A DNA stretch of 64,000 nt from contig CANLZI010000001.1 of NCBI GenBank assembly GCA_947495555.1, positions 968,861 to 1,032,860 of the forward strand, written 5' to 3'. Within the stretch, counting starts at the first letter, position 1. The number at the start of each line of letters is the position of its first letter. The notes under the pieces are model-generated. The model saw only the letters and a list, made by a program, of their open reading frames with translations. It had not been told where the DNA came from and ran no database searches. Source of the stretch: an uncultured Erythrobacter sp. GTDB lineage: Bacteria; Pseudomonadota; Alphaproteobacteria; Sphingomonadales; Sphingomonadaceae. Below, one piece after another: positions 25,925 to 33,779 of this stretch. The position numbers and the translations under genes were made by a program.

Positions 25925-27034
25925 TCACGCTTCTTTGGCCCCATCTCCTGCAAGCCCCGGTACCTTGCCGGGGCTCCAGCTCTCACCGGCAAATCGGATT
26001 GATGGCGCGATATGGTGCCCGCCGCTGGGGGTTTCGACCCATAGGCCGCGCTCGGCAATGTGTGGCTCATCCAGCGCCTCGCGAAAGTCGAGCACGGGCG
26101 AAAAGGCGACATCCTTATCCGCAAACCAAGCCACCCATTCATCGCGTGATTTGGTGCCAAAGGTCTCGCGCAGAAACGCGATCAGCGCATCTTGTTCGCC
26201 CGCCGGCGCCTCAGCCAAAGGCACTAGGTCTTCGCGCTCCAATGCGGTCAACAAATTGCGGGCAAACTTTATCTCGCGCCCACCCAGCACAACATGTTTG
26301 GCGTCCTTGGTGGTGTAGACCTGATAAAAGCCCGCTCCGCCCAGAGAACGCTGCGAGCGACTGACCGGACTTTGCCCGCCCGCAATCGCGCTGCCGGCCG
26401 TATGCGCACACCATGGCAACAGACTGTCGAACATCGCACAATCGATATAGGCGCCCTCGCCCATGCGCTCTCGGCCAAGCAATGCCATCAAAACCGCGGA
26501 CAAAGCGGTCAGTCCGGCGGCCAAATCGGCGCTGGGTGCGCCTGGTACAACCGGGGTACCATCAGCACCATCATTGACCGCCAGAAAGCCTGCCAAGGCT
26601 TGTACGGCCATGTCATGGGCCGGATGATGCGCCAGCGCTCCGTCCTGACCAAAGGCTGACACCGAACAATAAACTATGCTGGGCTCTACCGCATTCACGC
26701 TCTCGTAATCGAACCCCAATCGCTTCATCACACCGGGCCGAAATCCTTCGACAAAGACGTCAGCGCCGCGGATCAAGTTGCGCAGCTTCTCCTTTCCATC
26801 TTTGCTCTTTAGATCCAGCACGACGCTTTGCTTGCCGCGATTGAGATTGGCGAACCACACCGAATGCGTGTCACCTTCATAGCTGTCGAACGGGGCTTGC
26901 TCTCGCGCGGGATCGCCTTGCGCCGGTTCAACCTTGATCACCTCGGCACCTTGATCCGCCATCATGACCGTCATCATTGGCCCCGGCAGGAACTGGGTGA
27001 GATCGACCACTTTTATGCCAGATAATTTGCCCAA
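25925..27034 (-). CDS. CaiB/BaiF family III CoA-transferase
   Basis: Cytoplasmic CoA-transferase of 369 residues. Family III hallmarks are KVVDLTQFLPGPMMTVMMADQGAEVIKVE at the N-terminus, NRGKQSVVLDLK and the GFRPGVMKRLG region. Residue Asp near position 175-180 (the family's catalytic aspartate, in VPGAPSADLAAGLTALS) is present. Such enzymes move CoA between carboxylic acids (carnitine, oxalate, 2-methylacyl acids and others). It is the first gene of the operon that continues 34 bases on with the GlpS-type ATPase. The GlpD glycerol-phosphate dehydrogenase found in rhizobial glp operons is absent, so the transported substrate may be an acid that is activated here. That is inference. Confidence 0.85.
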   Translation of the reverse strand: MGKLSGIKVVDLTQFLPGPMMTVMMADQGAEVIKVEPAQGDPAREQAPFDSYEGDTHSVWFANLNRGKQSVVLDLKSKDGKEKLRNLIRGADVFVEGFRPGVMKRLGFDYESVNAVEPSIVYCSVSAFGQDGALAHHPAHDMAVQALAGFLAVNDGADGTPVVPGAPSADLAAGLTALSAVLMALLGRERMGEGAYIDCAMFDSLLPWCAHTAGSAIAGGQSPVSRSQRSLGGAGFYQVYTTKDAKHVVLGGREIKFARNLLTALEREDLVPLAEAPAGEQDALIAFLRETFGTKSRDEWVAWFADKDVAFSPVLDFREALDEPHIAERGLWVETPSGGHHIAPSIRFAGESWSPGKVPGLAGDGAKEA

Positions 27035-27107
27035 ATCCCCGTCCTCTAACTCATCAGATATGCTGCTGTAACGCCGCTGCTAACGCGACTGCGATAGCCG
27101 ACACGAT

Positions 27108-27141
27108 CGTGTCCGTCTAACGCGAACTGGTCTCTCCTTGG
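27108..27141. repeat. Possible relic of an IS6-type element end
   Basis: TGTCCGTCTAACGCGAACTG followed by a TCTCTCCTTGG stretch resembles the left end of the IS6-type sequences at 36435 and 56469 (TGTCAGTCTAA, then a CGAACTC/TCTCCACTTGG pattern). The similarity was estimated by eye over about 30 bases. It lies between the CoA-transferase and the CadC-like regulator and may be coincidental. Confidence 0.2.
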
Positions 27142-27166
27142 CTTTGCCAAACTTAAGCCCGCCGCC

Positions 27167-29008
27167 TCACGCTTCAATCAGATTGTGCTGTTTCAATGTG
27201 AGGCCTGCTGGCTGTGCCGGTTCCGCCTCCCATGGGGCAACGCAAGCCGGCCAACCATATTTGCTCCAGGCGCGCGGCAAACCCAGATGTTCTGCAAAGG
27301 CCCGGAATTTTGGTTGCGCACGAATGGCTTCGGACTCCACCGTAGGTTCCCAAATACGAGCGACGGTATAGCCAATATAGGGATTGGGCTTTTCCAAAAT
27401 ATTGCGCATGTAGGATTCGGTGTCGCCAATAAACAGAAAGCCGATCACCGACGCCGCTGTTGGCTGAGCCTTTGGATTGTTCAATCTGGTTTTGAGCACG
27501 GTGCGCATCATCATCTTGGCCAGCGGGGCTTTCTTCAGATAGGCGCGATAGACGATCCATCGCACCACAGGCGATCTAAGCTCAGCCTGTTCAATTGGCG
27601 CAAGGCCATCAAAATTTGCTTCCATGAACTTGATCGCGACGTCTGCCTCTCCGCGTTCAGCCAATCGATGAGACACCCCAAAGGCAGCGGCACCAAAGCC
27701 CAATTCAAATGACCGACGAAACGCCGCCTCTGCTTCCTCAAACTCGCCCGCGGCCAACAACAGCCCGCCATAGGTGGTGTGCCAAATGCCGCATAAGGGA
27801 TCCTTTTCAATGATCCGTTCCCAATAGGGGCGCGCCTGTTCGTGCAGGCCAATCGACATCAATCCCAACCCATAACCCGCCATGGTTTCAACATTGTTCG
27901 GGTCCAGGCTCACTGCCTGCTCATAAACTGTCAGCGATTTGTCCAGCTCTCCGCAATGCGCCAGTCGCAATGCCTTGACCAGCAAGGCCATGCTGCAATT
28001 CGGGTCCAGCTTAAGTGCCTGATCCAGCGCTTCGTCGCTGAGGTTATAGTGCCTTTGCCATGTGGGGGTGCGCGAGAATTCCGGAAGAATAAAATGCGCC
28101 AACGCTAACCACGCGTAAGCATCGGTAAACTCGGGATCGATCGCAATGGCTTGTTCAAGCAGGCTGATGCCGCTCGGGATGGTTGTTTGGCCATTGAGTT
28201 TATGGACCAGATCGCGGCCTTGCAAAAACAATGCGTAGGCATCGGGATCGCTGGTGAATTTGGCGGTCGGCAGCGTCGTTCCTGCCACCCCAACTATTGC
28301 GGCCAGTTCGGTCGATATCGAGCGTGCAATGCGGTCCTGGAAATGAAAAATATCGCCAATCTCGCCATCATAGGTTTCTGACCACAGCTGGCGCCCATCA
28401 GTGGTTTGCGAAAGCCTGGCCGTGACCCGCACACGGCTGTCAGATTTGCGCAAGGAGCCCTCCAGAATATAGCCGACATTCAAGGCGGCTCCGATTTTTT
28501 GGGCAGTCTTGTGTTCTGTATCGACCGCGAAGGAGGACGTTCGGCCAACAACGCTGATGTCCGGCATATGCGTCAACGCATTGAGGATTTCCTCGGCCAT
28601 GCCATCAGCAAAATAGCCCTGGTTGTTGTGCGGGCTCAGATCCAGAAATGGCAGGACTGCAATCGCTCTTGGCGGCGTGGTTTCCTGTTGGGGGCCGCTC
28701 ACCTCTGTCTGAGTTGGGATCAGCCGATACCCACGCTTGGGAATGGTCTCGATGTATGAGATATCGTCGAGACCGGAAAAAGCCTTGCGTAACAGGGAAA
28801 TGGCGCGGGTCAGGCTGTCATCGGCAGCCTCATCATCGTTCCATATCTCGTCCAACAGTGTGATCCGCTCGACCACCTCGCCCTGCCGCTCGTGCAGGCT
28901 GACCAGAACAGCCATCACCTTTGGTTCCAGCGAGATTCTCTTGTCTTCGCAGGCAATTACGTTGCGTGCTGGCGTTACCAGACACTGCCCTATCAAGAAT
29001 GAATCCAC
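27167..29008 (-). CDS. CadC-like winged-helix regulator with TolB-like and TPR domains
   Basis: A 613-residue regulator. Residues about 5-100 form an OmpR/CadC-type winged helix (RISLEPKVMAVLVSLHERQGEVVERITLLDEIW; DSLTRAISLLRKAF; YIETIPKRGYRLI). A TolB-N-like, adenylate-cyclase-associated domain follows (IAVLPFLDLSPHNNQGYFADGMAEEIL...GYILEGSLRKS, about 115-235). From about 260 onward come tetratricopeptide repeats (SLDPNNVETMAGYGLGLMSIG and others). No transmembrane helix is evident, so it differs from CadC itself and is probably cytoplasmic. It is divergent from the 153-residue exported protein; the gap carries tandem 11-base repeats, its likely binding site. The signal sensed is unknown. 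Confidence 0.85.
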   Translation of the reverse strand: MDSFLIGQCLVTPARNVIACEDKRISLEPKVMAVLVSLHERQGEVVERITLLDEIWNDDEAADDSLTRAISLLRKAFSGLDDISYIETIPKRGYRLIPTQTEVSGPQQETTPPRAIAVLPFLDLSPHNNQGYFADGMAEEILNALTHMPDISVVGRTSSFAVDTEHKTAQKIGAALNVGYILEGSLRKSDSRVRVTARLSQTTDGRQLWSETYDGEIGDIFHFQDRIARSISTELAAIVGVAGTTLPTAKFTSDPDAYALFLQGRDLVHKLNGQTTIPSGISLLEQAIAIDPEFTDAYAWLALAHFILPEFSRTPTWQRHYNLSDEALDQALKLDPNCSMALLVKALRLAHCGELDKSLTVYEQAVSLDPNNVETMAGYGLGLMSIGLHEQARPYWERIIEKDPLCGIWHTTYGGLLLAAGEFEEAEAAFRRSFELGFGAAAFGVSHRLAERGEADVAIKFMEANFDGLAPIEQAELRSPVVRWIVYRAYLKKAPLAKMMMRTVLKTRLNNPKAQPTAASVIGFLFIGDTESYMRNILEKPNPYIGYTVARIWEPTVESEAIRAQPKFRAFAEHLGLPRAWSKYGWPACVAPWEAEPAQPAGLTLKQHNLIEA

Positions 29009-29088
29009 CGATGTCCCCCCGGCTGTGATTGTGTCGTCACAAAGTACAGCGCGCCAACCTTACGGAATTCTCTAAAGTTTTCAATCCC

Positions 29089-29110
29089 CTCACCTTTCCC
29101 TCACCTTTCC
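29089..29110. promoter_or_regulatory. Tandem 11-base direct repeat, candidate operator of the winged-helix regulator
   Basis: CTCACCTTTCC occurs twice back to back (29089-29099 and 29100-29110). Head-to-tail repeats of one helical turn are the classic binding geometry of OmpR/PhoB winged-helix proteins. The site lies 67 bases before the GTG of the small exported protein and 81 bases from the start of the divergent regulator. Confidence 0.45.
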
Positions 29111-29176
29111 CACAGGACGAGTCTTGCGAGACAATGGCAACTCCAAAACGGACATCAAAGAGAAGGGGAAATCACT

Positions 29177-29638
29177 GTGATCAAACTGAAAACCGTTCTG
29201 GCGGCTGCCGCTGTTGCAATCGCCCTGCCAATGGCCACACCTGCCGCAGCACAAATGGAAATGTACGAGAATTGGGAACCTGCTGAAGGGGTTACAGAAC
29301 TAACCTTCGTTCAAGTCGAACGGGGCCAGGCAGAGACCTATCTCGAGGGTTTGAAGAGCACTTGGCTAGCCGCAAACAAGATCCAGAAAGAGCTGGGAAC
29401 GGTATCCAGCTATGCGATCTACTTTGTCGACAATAAGGACGATTACAACATGGTCCTTCGCGTTACATACCCTAGCGGCGAAATGCTTCAGCCCAACAAA
29501 GAACGCTATATGGCGTTCATGGAAGCTTACGGAAAAGCGAACATCGATCAGGGCAATGAAACCGTGCTCAAGCTCTACAATAAAATTCGCGAAATCAAGA
29601 GCGTGGCAGTGATGCGCGAAGTGAAGTTCATCGACTGA
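29177..29638 (+). CDS. Hypothetical exported protein, 153 residues
   Basis: Starts at a GTG with a good GAAGGGGAA ribosome site. A clear Sec signal peptide (MIKLKTVLAAAAVAIALPMATPAAAQ, described by its cleavage at PAAA-Q near residue 25) leads to a mature protein of about 128 residues, so it is periplasmic or secreted. The mature part is acidic and predicted alpha/beta, with VQVERGQAETYLEGLKSTW and VAVMREVKFID. Its shape loosely recalls small ferredoxin-like (Dabb/ABM) proteins, but no family is assigned. The only regulatory clue is the tandem repeat upstream, opposite a CadC-like regulator. A strong terminator follows. Confidence 0.75.
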   Translation: MIKLKTVLAAAAVAIALPMATPAAAQMEMYENWEPAEGVTELTFVQVERGQAETYLEGLKSTWLAANKIQKELGTVSSYAIYFVDNKDDYNMVLRVTYPSGEMLQPNKERYMAFMEAYGKANIDQGNETVLKLYNKIREIKSVAVMREVKFID

Positions 29639-29679
29639 TCCAATCGGTTTGATTGAACATTCCAACCTTTCCTGAGCTT

Positions 29680-29713
29680 CGGCGGGCAGTAACTGCGACC
29701 CTACTGCCCGCCG
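29680..29713 (+). terminator. Rho-independent terminator after the 153-residue protein
   Basis: A perfect 12-base stem, CGGCGGGCAGTA (29680-29691) and TACTGCCCGCCG (29702-29713), with a 10-base loop. It is followed by GAGTTCTTGT, a weak T-rich tail. It lies 42 bases after the stop codon. Confidence 0.7.
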
Positions 29714-29855
29714 GAGTTCTTGTAGGTCTGGCGCATAGACCTCCTGTAAGTCACACAGACCGTTCCGCCTCTCAGGCACATCTGGCCCTGCGATAACTTA
29801 CATCAAACGATTTTGCGCATTGCGGCATTTGGCAGGCGGTTGGGGGCCGCACATT

Positions 29856-31187
29856 ATGATACTTGAACAAAGTGCAAAATTGCGACTGCTGACCGTATTC
29901 CTGTTCTATTTTACCCAAGGCGTGCCCATCGGGCTATTTTTCTACGCCATACCGGCCTGGCTCGCTGCCAACGGCGCATCCACAGTGGCCGTCGCCGGTG
30001 TTGTAAGCGCTGCAATCCTGCCTTGGACGCTCAAGTTTTTTGTCGGCTTCATTATGGATCGGTACACCTATTTGCCGATGGGAAGGCGCCGCATCTGGAT
30101 CATTGGAGCCCAGTCTTTCATCGTCGCCATCCTGTTGGTCGCAGCGTTCCTGTCACCAGGATCCAGCGAACTGTGGTTGCTGTCGACACTTGGATTTCTT
30201 GCCAATGCCGGCACCGCTTTTCAAGACGTGTCGATTGACGGTCTGGCGGTCGACATCATGGCAGAGGATGAGCGCGCAAAAGCAACAGGCGTGATGTTCG
30301 GCGCGCAAGTCCTTGGCATCTCGGCAACGACATTTGGTGGCGGCCAGTTGATCGACACATATGGCACGGGTGCTGGCTATCTGGCGGCAGCTATCGTGGT
30401 GTCCTGCGTCCTTATATTCGGGATATTTATGCGCGAGCGCACTGGCGAAGGTCGTTTGCCGTGGAGCAAGGGACAAGCCCATCCGCGTAACAAAGCAATC
30501 CAGGTGGAGGCATGGGCGCCACTGTTGATCAACAGCGCCAAGGCAATGCTCGCGCCGCTCAGCCTGGTGGCCCTAGTGATTTTCTTCCTGCGTTCGATGC
30601 CCAGCGGTGTTGCAGAGGCCTATCATCCCGTGCTGGCCACCAGCATCGGGGGCTGGGGACAGACCGAATACACCAACACGATCTCAACCGCCCAGCTCGC
30701 CGTTGGGCTGTTCGCGATGACGATAGGCGGCTGGCTGGGCATGAAATTGGGCGCACAGCGCGCCGGCCTGATCATGTGCATCCTGATTGGCCTGTTCGCG
30801 CTGGGATTTGGGCTTTCCCAGGATCATTGGTCCAATCCAATCCTTCTGACAGCCTATTTCTGGCAGATCGAATTCTTTGCTACGATGACGGCCGTGGCAT
30901 TCATTCCCATCGCCATGCGTTTGTGCGATGCCCGCGTCGCAGCAACGCAGTTCACGCTCTATATGGCCGCATCCAACGTAGGGCGACCGCTGGGCAACTC
31001 GCTGGCGGCGACCACTGACGCGATGGGCAGCCCGCAATTGATGTATCTGGTTGTGGCTGGCGTTTTTGCGGTTCTGTCACTGATTATGTGGCGTGTCCGC
31101 TTCCCCACTAGCGCGCCAGAGGCTGTAGAAACTATTGAGGCGGCTGACCCGCTTAAAGTTGGCCAGCCAGTTCCCAAGATCAACTAA
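29856..31187 (+). CDS. AmpG-like MFS permease (PAT family)
   Basis: Inner-membrane permease of about 443 residues with some twelve helices. The frame opens at a TTG (29820), but the ATG at 29856 begins a normal cytoplasmic N-terminus and has GGGGG about ten bases upstream. It resembles the peptide-acetyl-CoA/AmpG branch: FTQGVPIGLFFYAIPAWLA, MDRYTYLPMGRRRIWI (motif A-like) and TAFQDVSIDGLAVDIM. AmpG itself imports anhydro-muropeptides, but many sphingomonad relatives have no known substrate. It is convergent with the TonB receptor at 31339; the receptor may supply its ligand, though this is only positional. Confidence 0.82.
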   Translation: MILEQSAKLRLLTVFLFYFTQGVPIGLFFYAIPAWLAANGASTVAVAGVVSAAILPWTLKFFVGFIMDRYTYLPMGRRRIWIIGAQSFIVAILLVAAFLSPGSSELWLLSTLGFLANAGTAFQDVSIDGLAVDIMAEDERAKATGVMFGAQVLGISATTFGGGQLIDTYGTGAGYLAAAIVVSCVLIFGIFMRERTGEGRLPWSKGQAHPRNKAIQVEAWAPLLINSAKAMLAPLSLVALVIFFLRSMPSGVAEAYHPVLATSIGGWGQTEYTNTISTAQLAVGLFAMTIGGWLGMKLGAQRAGLIMCILIGLFALGFGLSQDHWSNPILLTAYFWQIEFFATMTAVAFIPIAMRLCDARVAATQFTLYMAASNVGRPLGNSLAATTDAMGSPQLMYLVVAGVFAVLSLIMWRVRFPTSAPEAVETIEAADPLKVGQPVPKIN

Positions 31188-31264
31188 CTGGACGATCAGG
31201 CTGCTGTCATGATCCGCTCCGGCGCACCCGTGCCAATGTTCCGCTGGTCTGCTTCCGTCGGGCC

Positions 31265-31292
31265 AAAAAAATGGGCCGCCTTTCGGCAGCCC
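31265..31292 (-). terminator. Rho-independent terminator for the TonB receptor at 31339
   Basis: Read on the minus strand, GGGCTGCC-GAAA-GGCGGCCC (31273-31292) forms an 8-base stem with one G-T pair and a GAAA tetraloop, followed by ATTTTTTT (31265-31271). This is a textbook terminator 47 bases after the receptor stop codon. Confidence 0.9.
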
Positions 31293-31300
31293 AGGGAGAT

Positions 31301-31329
31301 GTCTCGAGAGAGTCGAGACGCGAATTTTT
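31301..31329 (+). terminator. Likely terminator for the AmpG-like permease gene
   Basis: GTCTCGA (31301-31307) and TCGAGAC (31313-31319) form a 7-base stem with a five-base loop, followed after GCGAA by five T residues (31325-31329). With the neighbouring minus-strand terminator it separates the two convergent genes. Confidence 0.5.
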
Positions 31330-31338
31330 CAGGTGTCT

Positions 31339-33570
31339 TTAGAATTCCACACCCAGCGTAACGCCGTACTGGCGCGGCGGCACGCCACTGGAGAATGTAA
31401 ACAGACCGGCAACCGGCAAGGTGCCGCCAACCCCACGTTCATCCAGAAGGTTACGACCAAACACTCTGACATAGGCGGAGGATGTATCGCTCATGTCGAA
31501 CTTAAAGGTCGCGGCTGCAGACAAATCGGCCAGCGACGGGTGAATACCGCGCGGATCGTTCACGCCGAATTGTCCAGGTGCCGGTACGATGGTTGTCTGG
31601 TATGAACTGGTGGTTGAGAACCGAGTGTTCAAAGCCAGCTCGCTCGAATTGCCAATTGGCACTCGGTAATCGGCTGCAACCGAGAAGGTGACATCCGGTG
31701 TCCGGCGCAATTCACGGCTTGAGGCATCTTCACCAGGATCTTGGGCACCGTCCAAATTAAGATCGATAAAGAAATCATCATAGGATGCATCGAGCAGGCC
31801 GATCGAGGATGTGATGGTAAAGCCATCCAGCAATTGCATCCGCAAGTCAGCCTCCAGACCTTTGATGGTTGCACTGGCAGCGTTCCGCGTAACGGTTTCC
31901 TGTGGGTTCGGCGATCCGGGAGGTGTGGCCTGAACCACCTCTTCCTGCTTGTCATTATATTTGGAATAGAACGCCGCAACGTTGAAGATGCCGTCCCCGC
32001 CAAGGAAGGTCACTTTCGCACCGGCTTCGAAGGAATCGACCGTTTCTGGTTCAAACGAGGTCTGGACCGAGGTCGAAGTGATGCCACGACCATTGAAGCC
32101 GCCGGAACGATAGCCGCCAGCGTATGACGCATAGACCAACAGATCATCGTTCACAGCATAGTCCAAGCTCACCCGCGGGGTAAACTGGCTCCAGTCGTCC
32201 TCATTGCTAAGGTCGATGCCGCCAAGAACGAAACGGCGGTAGGCTTTTTCGTCCTTGGAATAGCGTCCACCCACGCTGAGCCGCAGTTGCTCGGTCAGAG
32301 AAAGGTCGAAATCGGCAAAGATCGCGTAACTCTTGGTTTCATGATCGGTCCCGTTGCTGCTCGACGCCCCGCTGGGCAGAACGGTGGTTGAATCCAGCTG
32401 ATACTCATTCTCGAAATAATACAGACCGACAACGCCGCTGAGCGAATCTGTGAAGTCTCCGGCAAGACGTAATTCCTGGCTAAGCTGCCGATAGAACTGG
32501 GTCCGATCGGTTTGGAAGAATGGAATTGATGTGCCGTCAAAATCTTGTGTCTGCCGCTCGTCAGAATCTCTCAGAGCCGAAATCGAAGTCAACGTCAGAT
32601 CACCAATGTCGTAGTTGATCTGAGCCGAGTAAGCTTCCTCGCTATAGTCGATATCGCCCAGGAAGTTTCCGAAAACAGTGTAAAGGTCATCGCCCAGATT
32701 GCGATTGCACTGTTCGGGGATCACGGCACCCAAAAGTATGCAGATTAGATCAGTACCATCCGAAACCGAGGACACGGGCGGATCACCGCCAAGTTTGGTA
32801 TGCTCGAATGTGAGCAAAACCTCTAGTTCTGGCGATGGCTCAAGCAGCAATGTCGCTCCAAGGTTCGTATTGCTGTTCGCGCCGGCATCCACACCCAGCG
32901 TGACGTTGTCATAATAGCCATCAAACGACCGGTCATAGCCCCAGACTTTGAGACCAAACACATCGCCATCGCCTATGTTGAGCACAGCATTGAATTCTTG
33001 GCGGCCATAATTGCCCAAAGTGGCCTCGGCTTTCAGGCCGACTTCTTTGGTCGGGCGCGAACGGCGGATGTTGATCACACCGCCAATAGTGTTGCGTCCA
33101 AACAGCGTTCCTTGCGGGCCGCGCAACACTTCCACTTGCTCAAAGTCAAACGCATTGGTTAGCTGACCGGTGTTTGTACCGATAAACACACCATCGATCA
33201 CAACGCCGACGGTCGGCTCAAAGCTTTTTTCGATGTCTTGAAAGCTGACACCGCGGATCGAGATGGCCCCGCCGCCCGGCCCGGCACCAACAGGGTCGAT
33301 GACAACATTTGGCGCAAGAGTTTCGATATCCTCAATGTTGAGAGCGCCTTGCGCCCCCAACTGCTCGGTGCTGATAACCGTCACAGCGAGAGGAATATCT
33401 TGCACGGACTCGTCACCGCGCAAACGTCCGGTCACAACAATAGTGTTAGCATCCTCGACCGCCTCATCATCGGCCGATTCTTGCGCCAAGGCCGGTGTGG
33501 CGGAAAGCGCAAAGGCTGCCCCAATGGCCAATAGCGAAATTTCAGACTTTAGCTTGCTCTCTACGCGCAT
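31339..33570 (-). CDS. TonB-dependent outer-membrane receptor
   Basis: TonB-dependent receptor of 743 residues. A signal peptide (cleavage near ATPALA-QE) and a TonB-box-like TIVVTGRLRG precede a plug of the common sphingomonad type (VEVLRGPQGTLFGRNTIGGVINI). The barrel ends in QYGVTLGVEF. GGGAGGGGA precedes the ATG. An EF-hand-like loop, DLNLDGAQDPGE (bases 31729-31764), lies in a barrel loop. It is divergent from the DUF3604 gene, with a palindromic operator candidate between them, and the TetR regulator lies beyond. The ligand is unknown. Confidence 0.92.
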   Translation of the reverse strand: MRVESKLKSEISLLAIGAAFALSATPALAQESADDEAVEDANTIVVTGRLRGDESVQDIPLAVTVISTEQLGAQGALNIEDIETLAPNVVIDPVGAGPGGGAISIRGVSFQDIEKSFEPTVGVVIDGVFIGTNTGQLTNAFDFEQVEVLRGPQGTLFGRNTIGGVINIRRSRPTKEVGLKAEATLGNYGRQEFNAVLNIGDGDVFGLKVWGYDRSFDGYYDNVTLGVDAGANSNTNLGATLLLEPSPELEVLLTFEHTKLGGDPPVSSVSDGTDLICILLGAVIPEQCNRNLGDDLYTVFGNFLGDIDYSEEAYSAQINYDIGDLTLTSISALRDSDERQTQDFDGTSIPFFQTDRTQFYRQLSQELRLAGDFTDSLSGVVGLYYFENEYQLDSTTVLPSGASSSNGTDHETKSYAIFADFDLSLTEQLRLSVGGRYSKDEKAYRRFVLGGIDLSNEDDWSQFTPRVSLDYAVNDDLLVYASYAGGYRSGGFNGRGITSTSVQTSFEPETVDSFEAGAKVTFLGGDGIFNVAAFYSKYNDKQEEVVQATPPGSPNPQETVTRNAASATIKGLEADLRMQLLDGFTITSSIGLLDASYDDFFIDLNLDGAQDPGEDASSRELRRTPDVTFSVAADYRVPIGNSSELALNTRFSTTSSYQTTIVPAPGQFGVNDPRGIHPSLADLSAAATFKFDMSDTSSAYVRVFGRNLLDERGVGGTLPVAGLFTFSSGVPPRQYGVTLGVEF

Positions 33571-33614
33571 ATTCCCCTCCCAAGGATGCGACCTTTCATG
33601 ATCGCGTTTGCAAT

Positions 33615-33632
33615 TTAATGAGTACTGATTAA
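33615..33632. promoter_or_regulatory. 18-base palindrome, candidate TetR operator
   Basis: TTAATGAGTACTGATTAA reads the same on both strands at 16 of 18 positions, with AGTACT at its centre. It sits in the 100-odd bases between the divergent TonB receptor and DUF3604 genes. The TetR regulator at 35691 is the nearest regulator, and 16-20 base palindromes are typical of that family. Confidence 0.45.
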
Positions 33633-33779
33633 TTTAATGCGCCAGACGCGCCATTCGCAAAAATGTGAGGGGTGCCATGGGCGGTCAGCTGGATAGGCTT
33701 ACCCGACCCGTTGAAACGGAGGGACCAATTGCCAGACTGTCACCGGACTTTGAGTGATCGAACAATACTGCGGATTTGC

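Noticed and set aside
25891-26160. N-terminal extension of the GlpS-type ATPase
   Set aside because: The extension overlaps the CoA-transferase gene and contains no ABC-domain sequence. The ATG at 25890 with GAGGGT is the better start.
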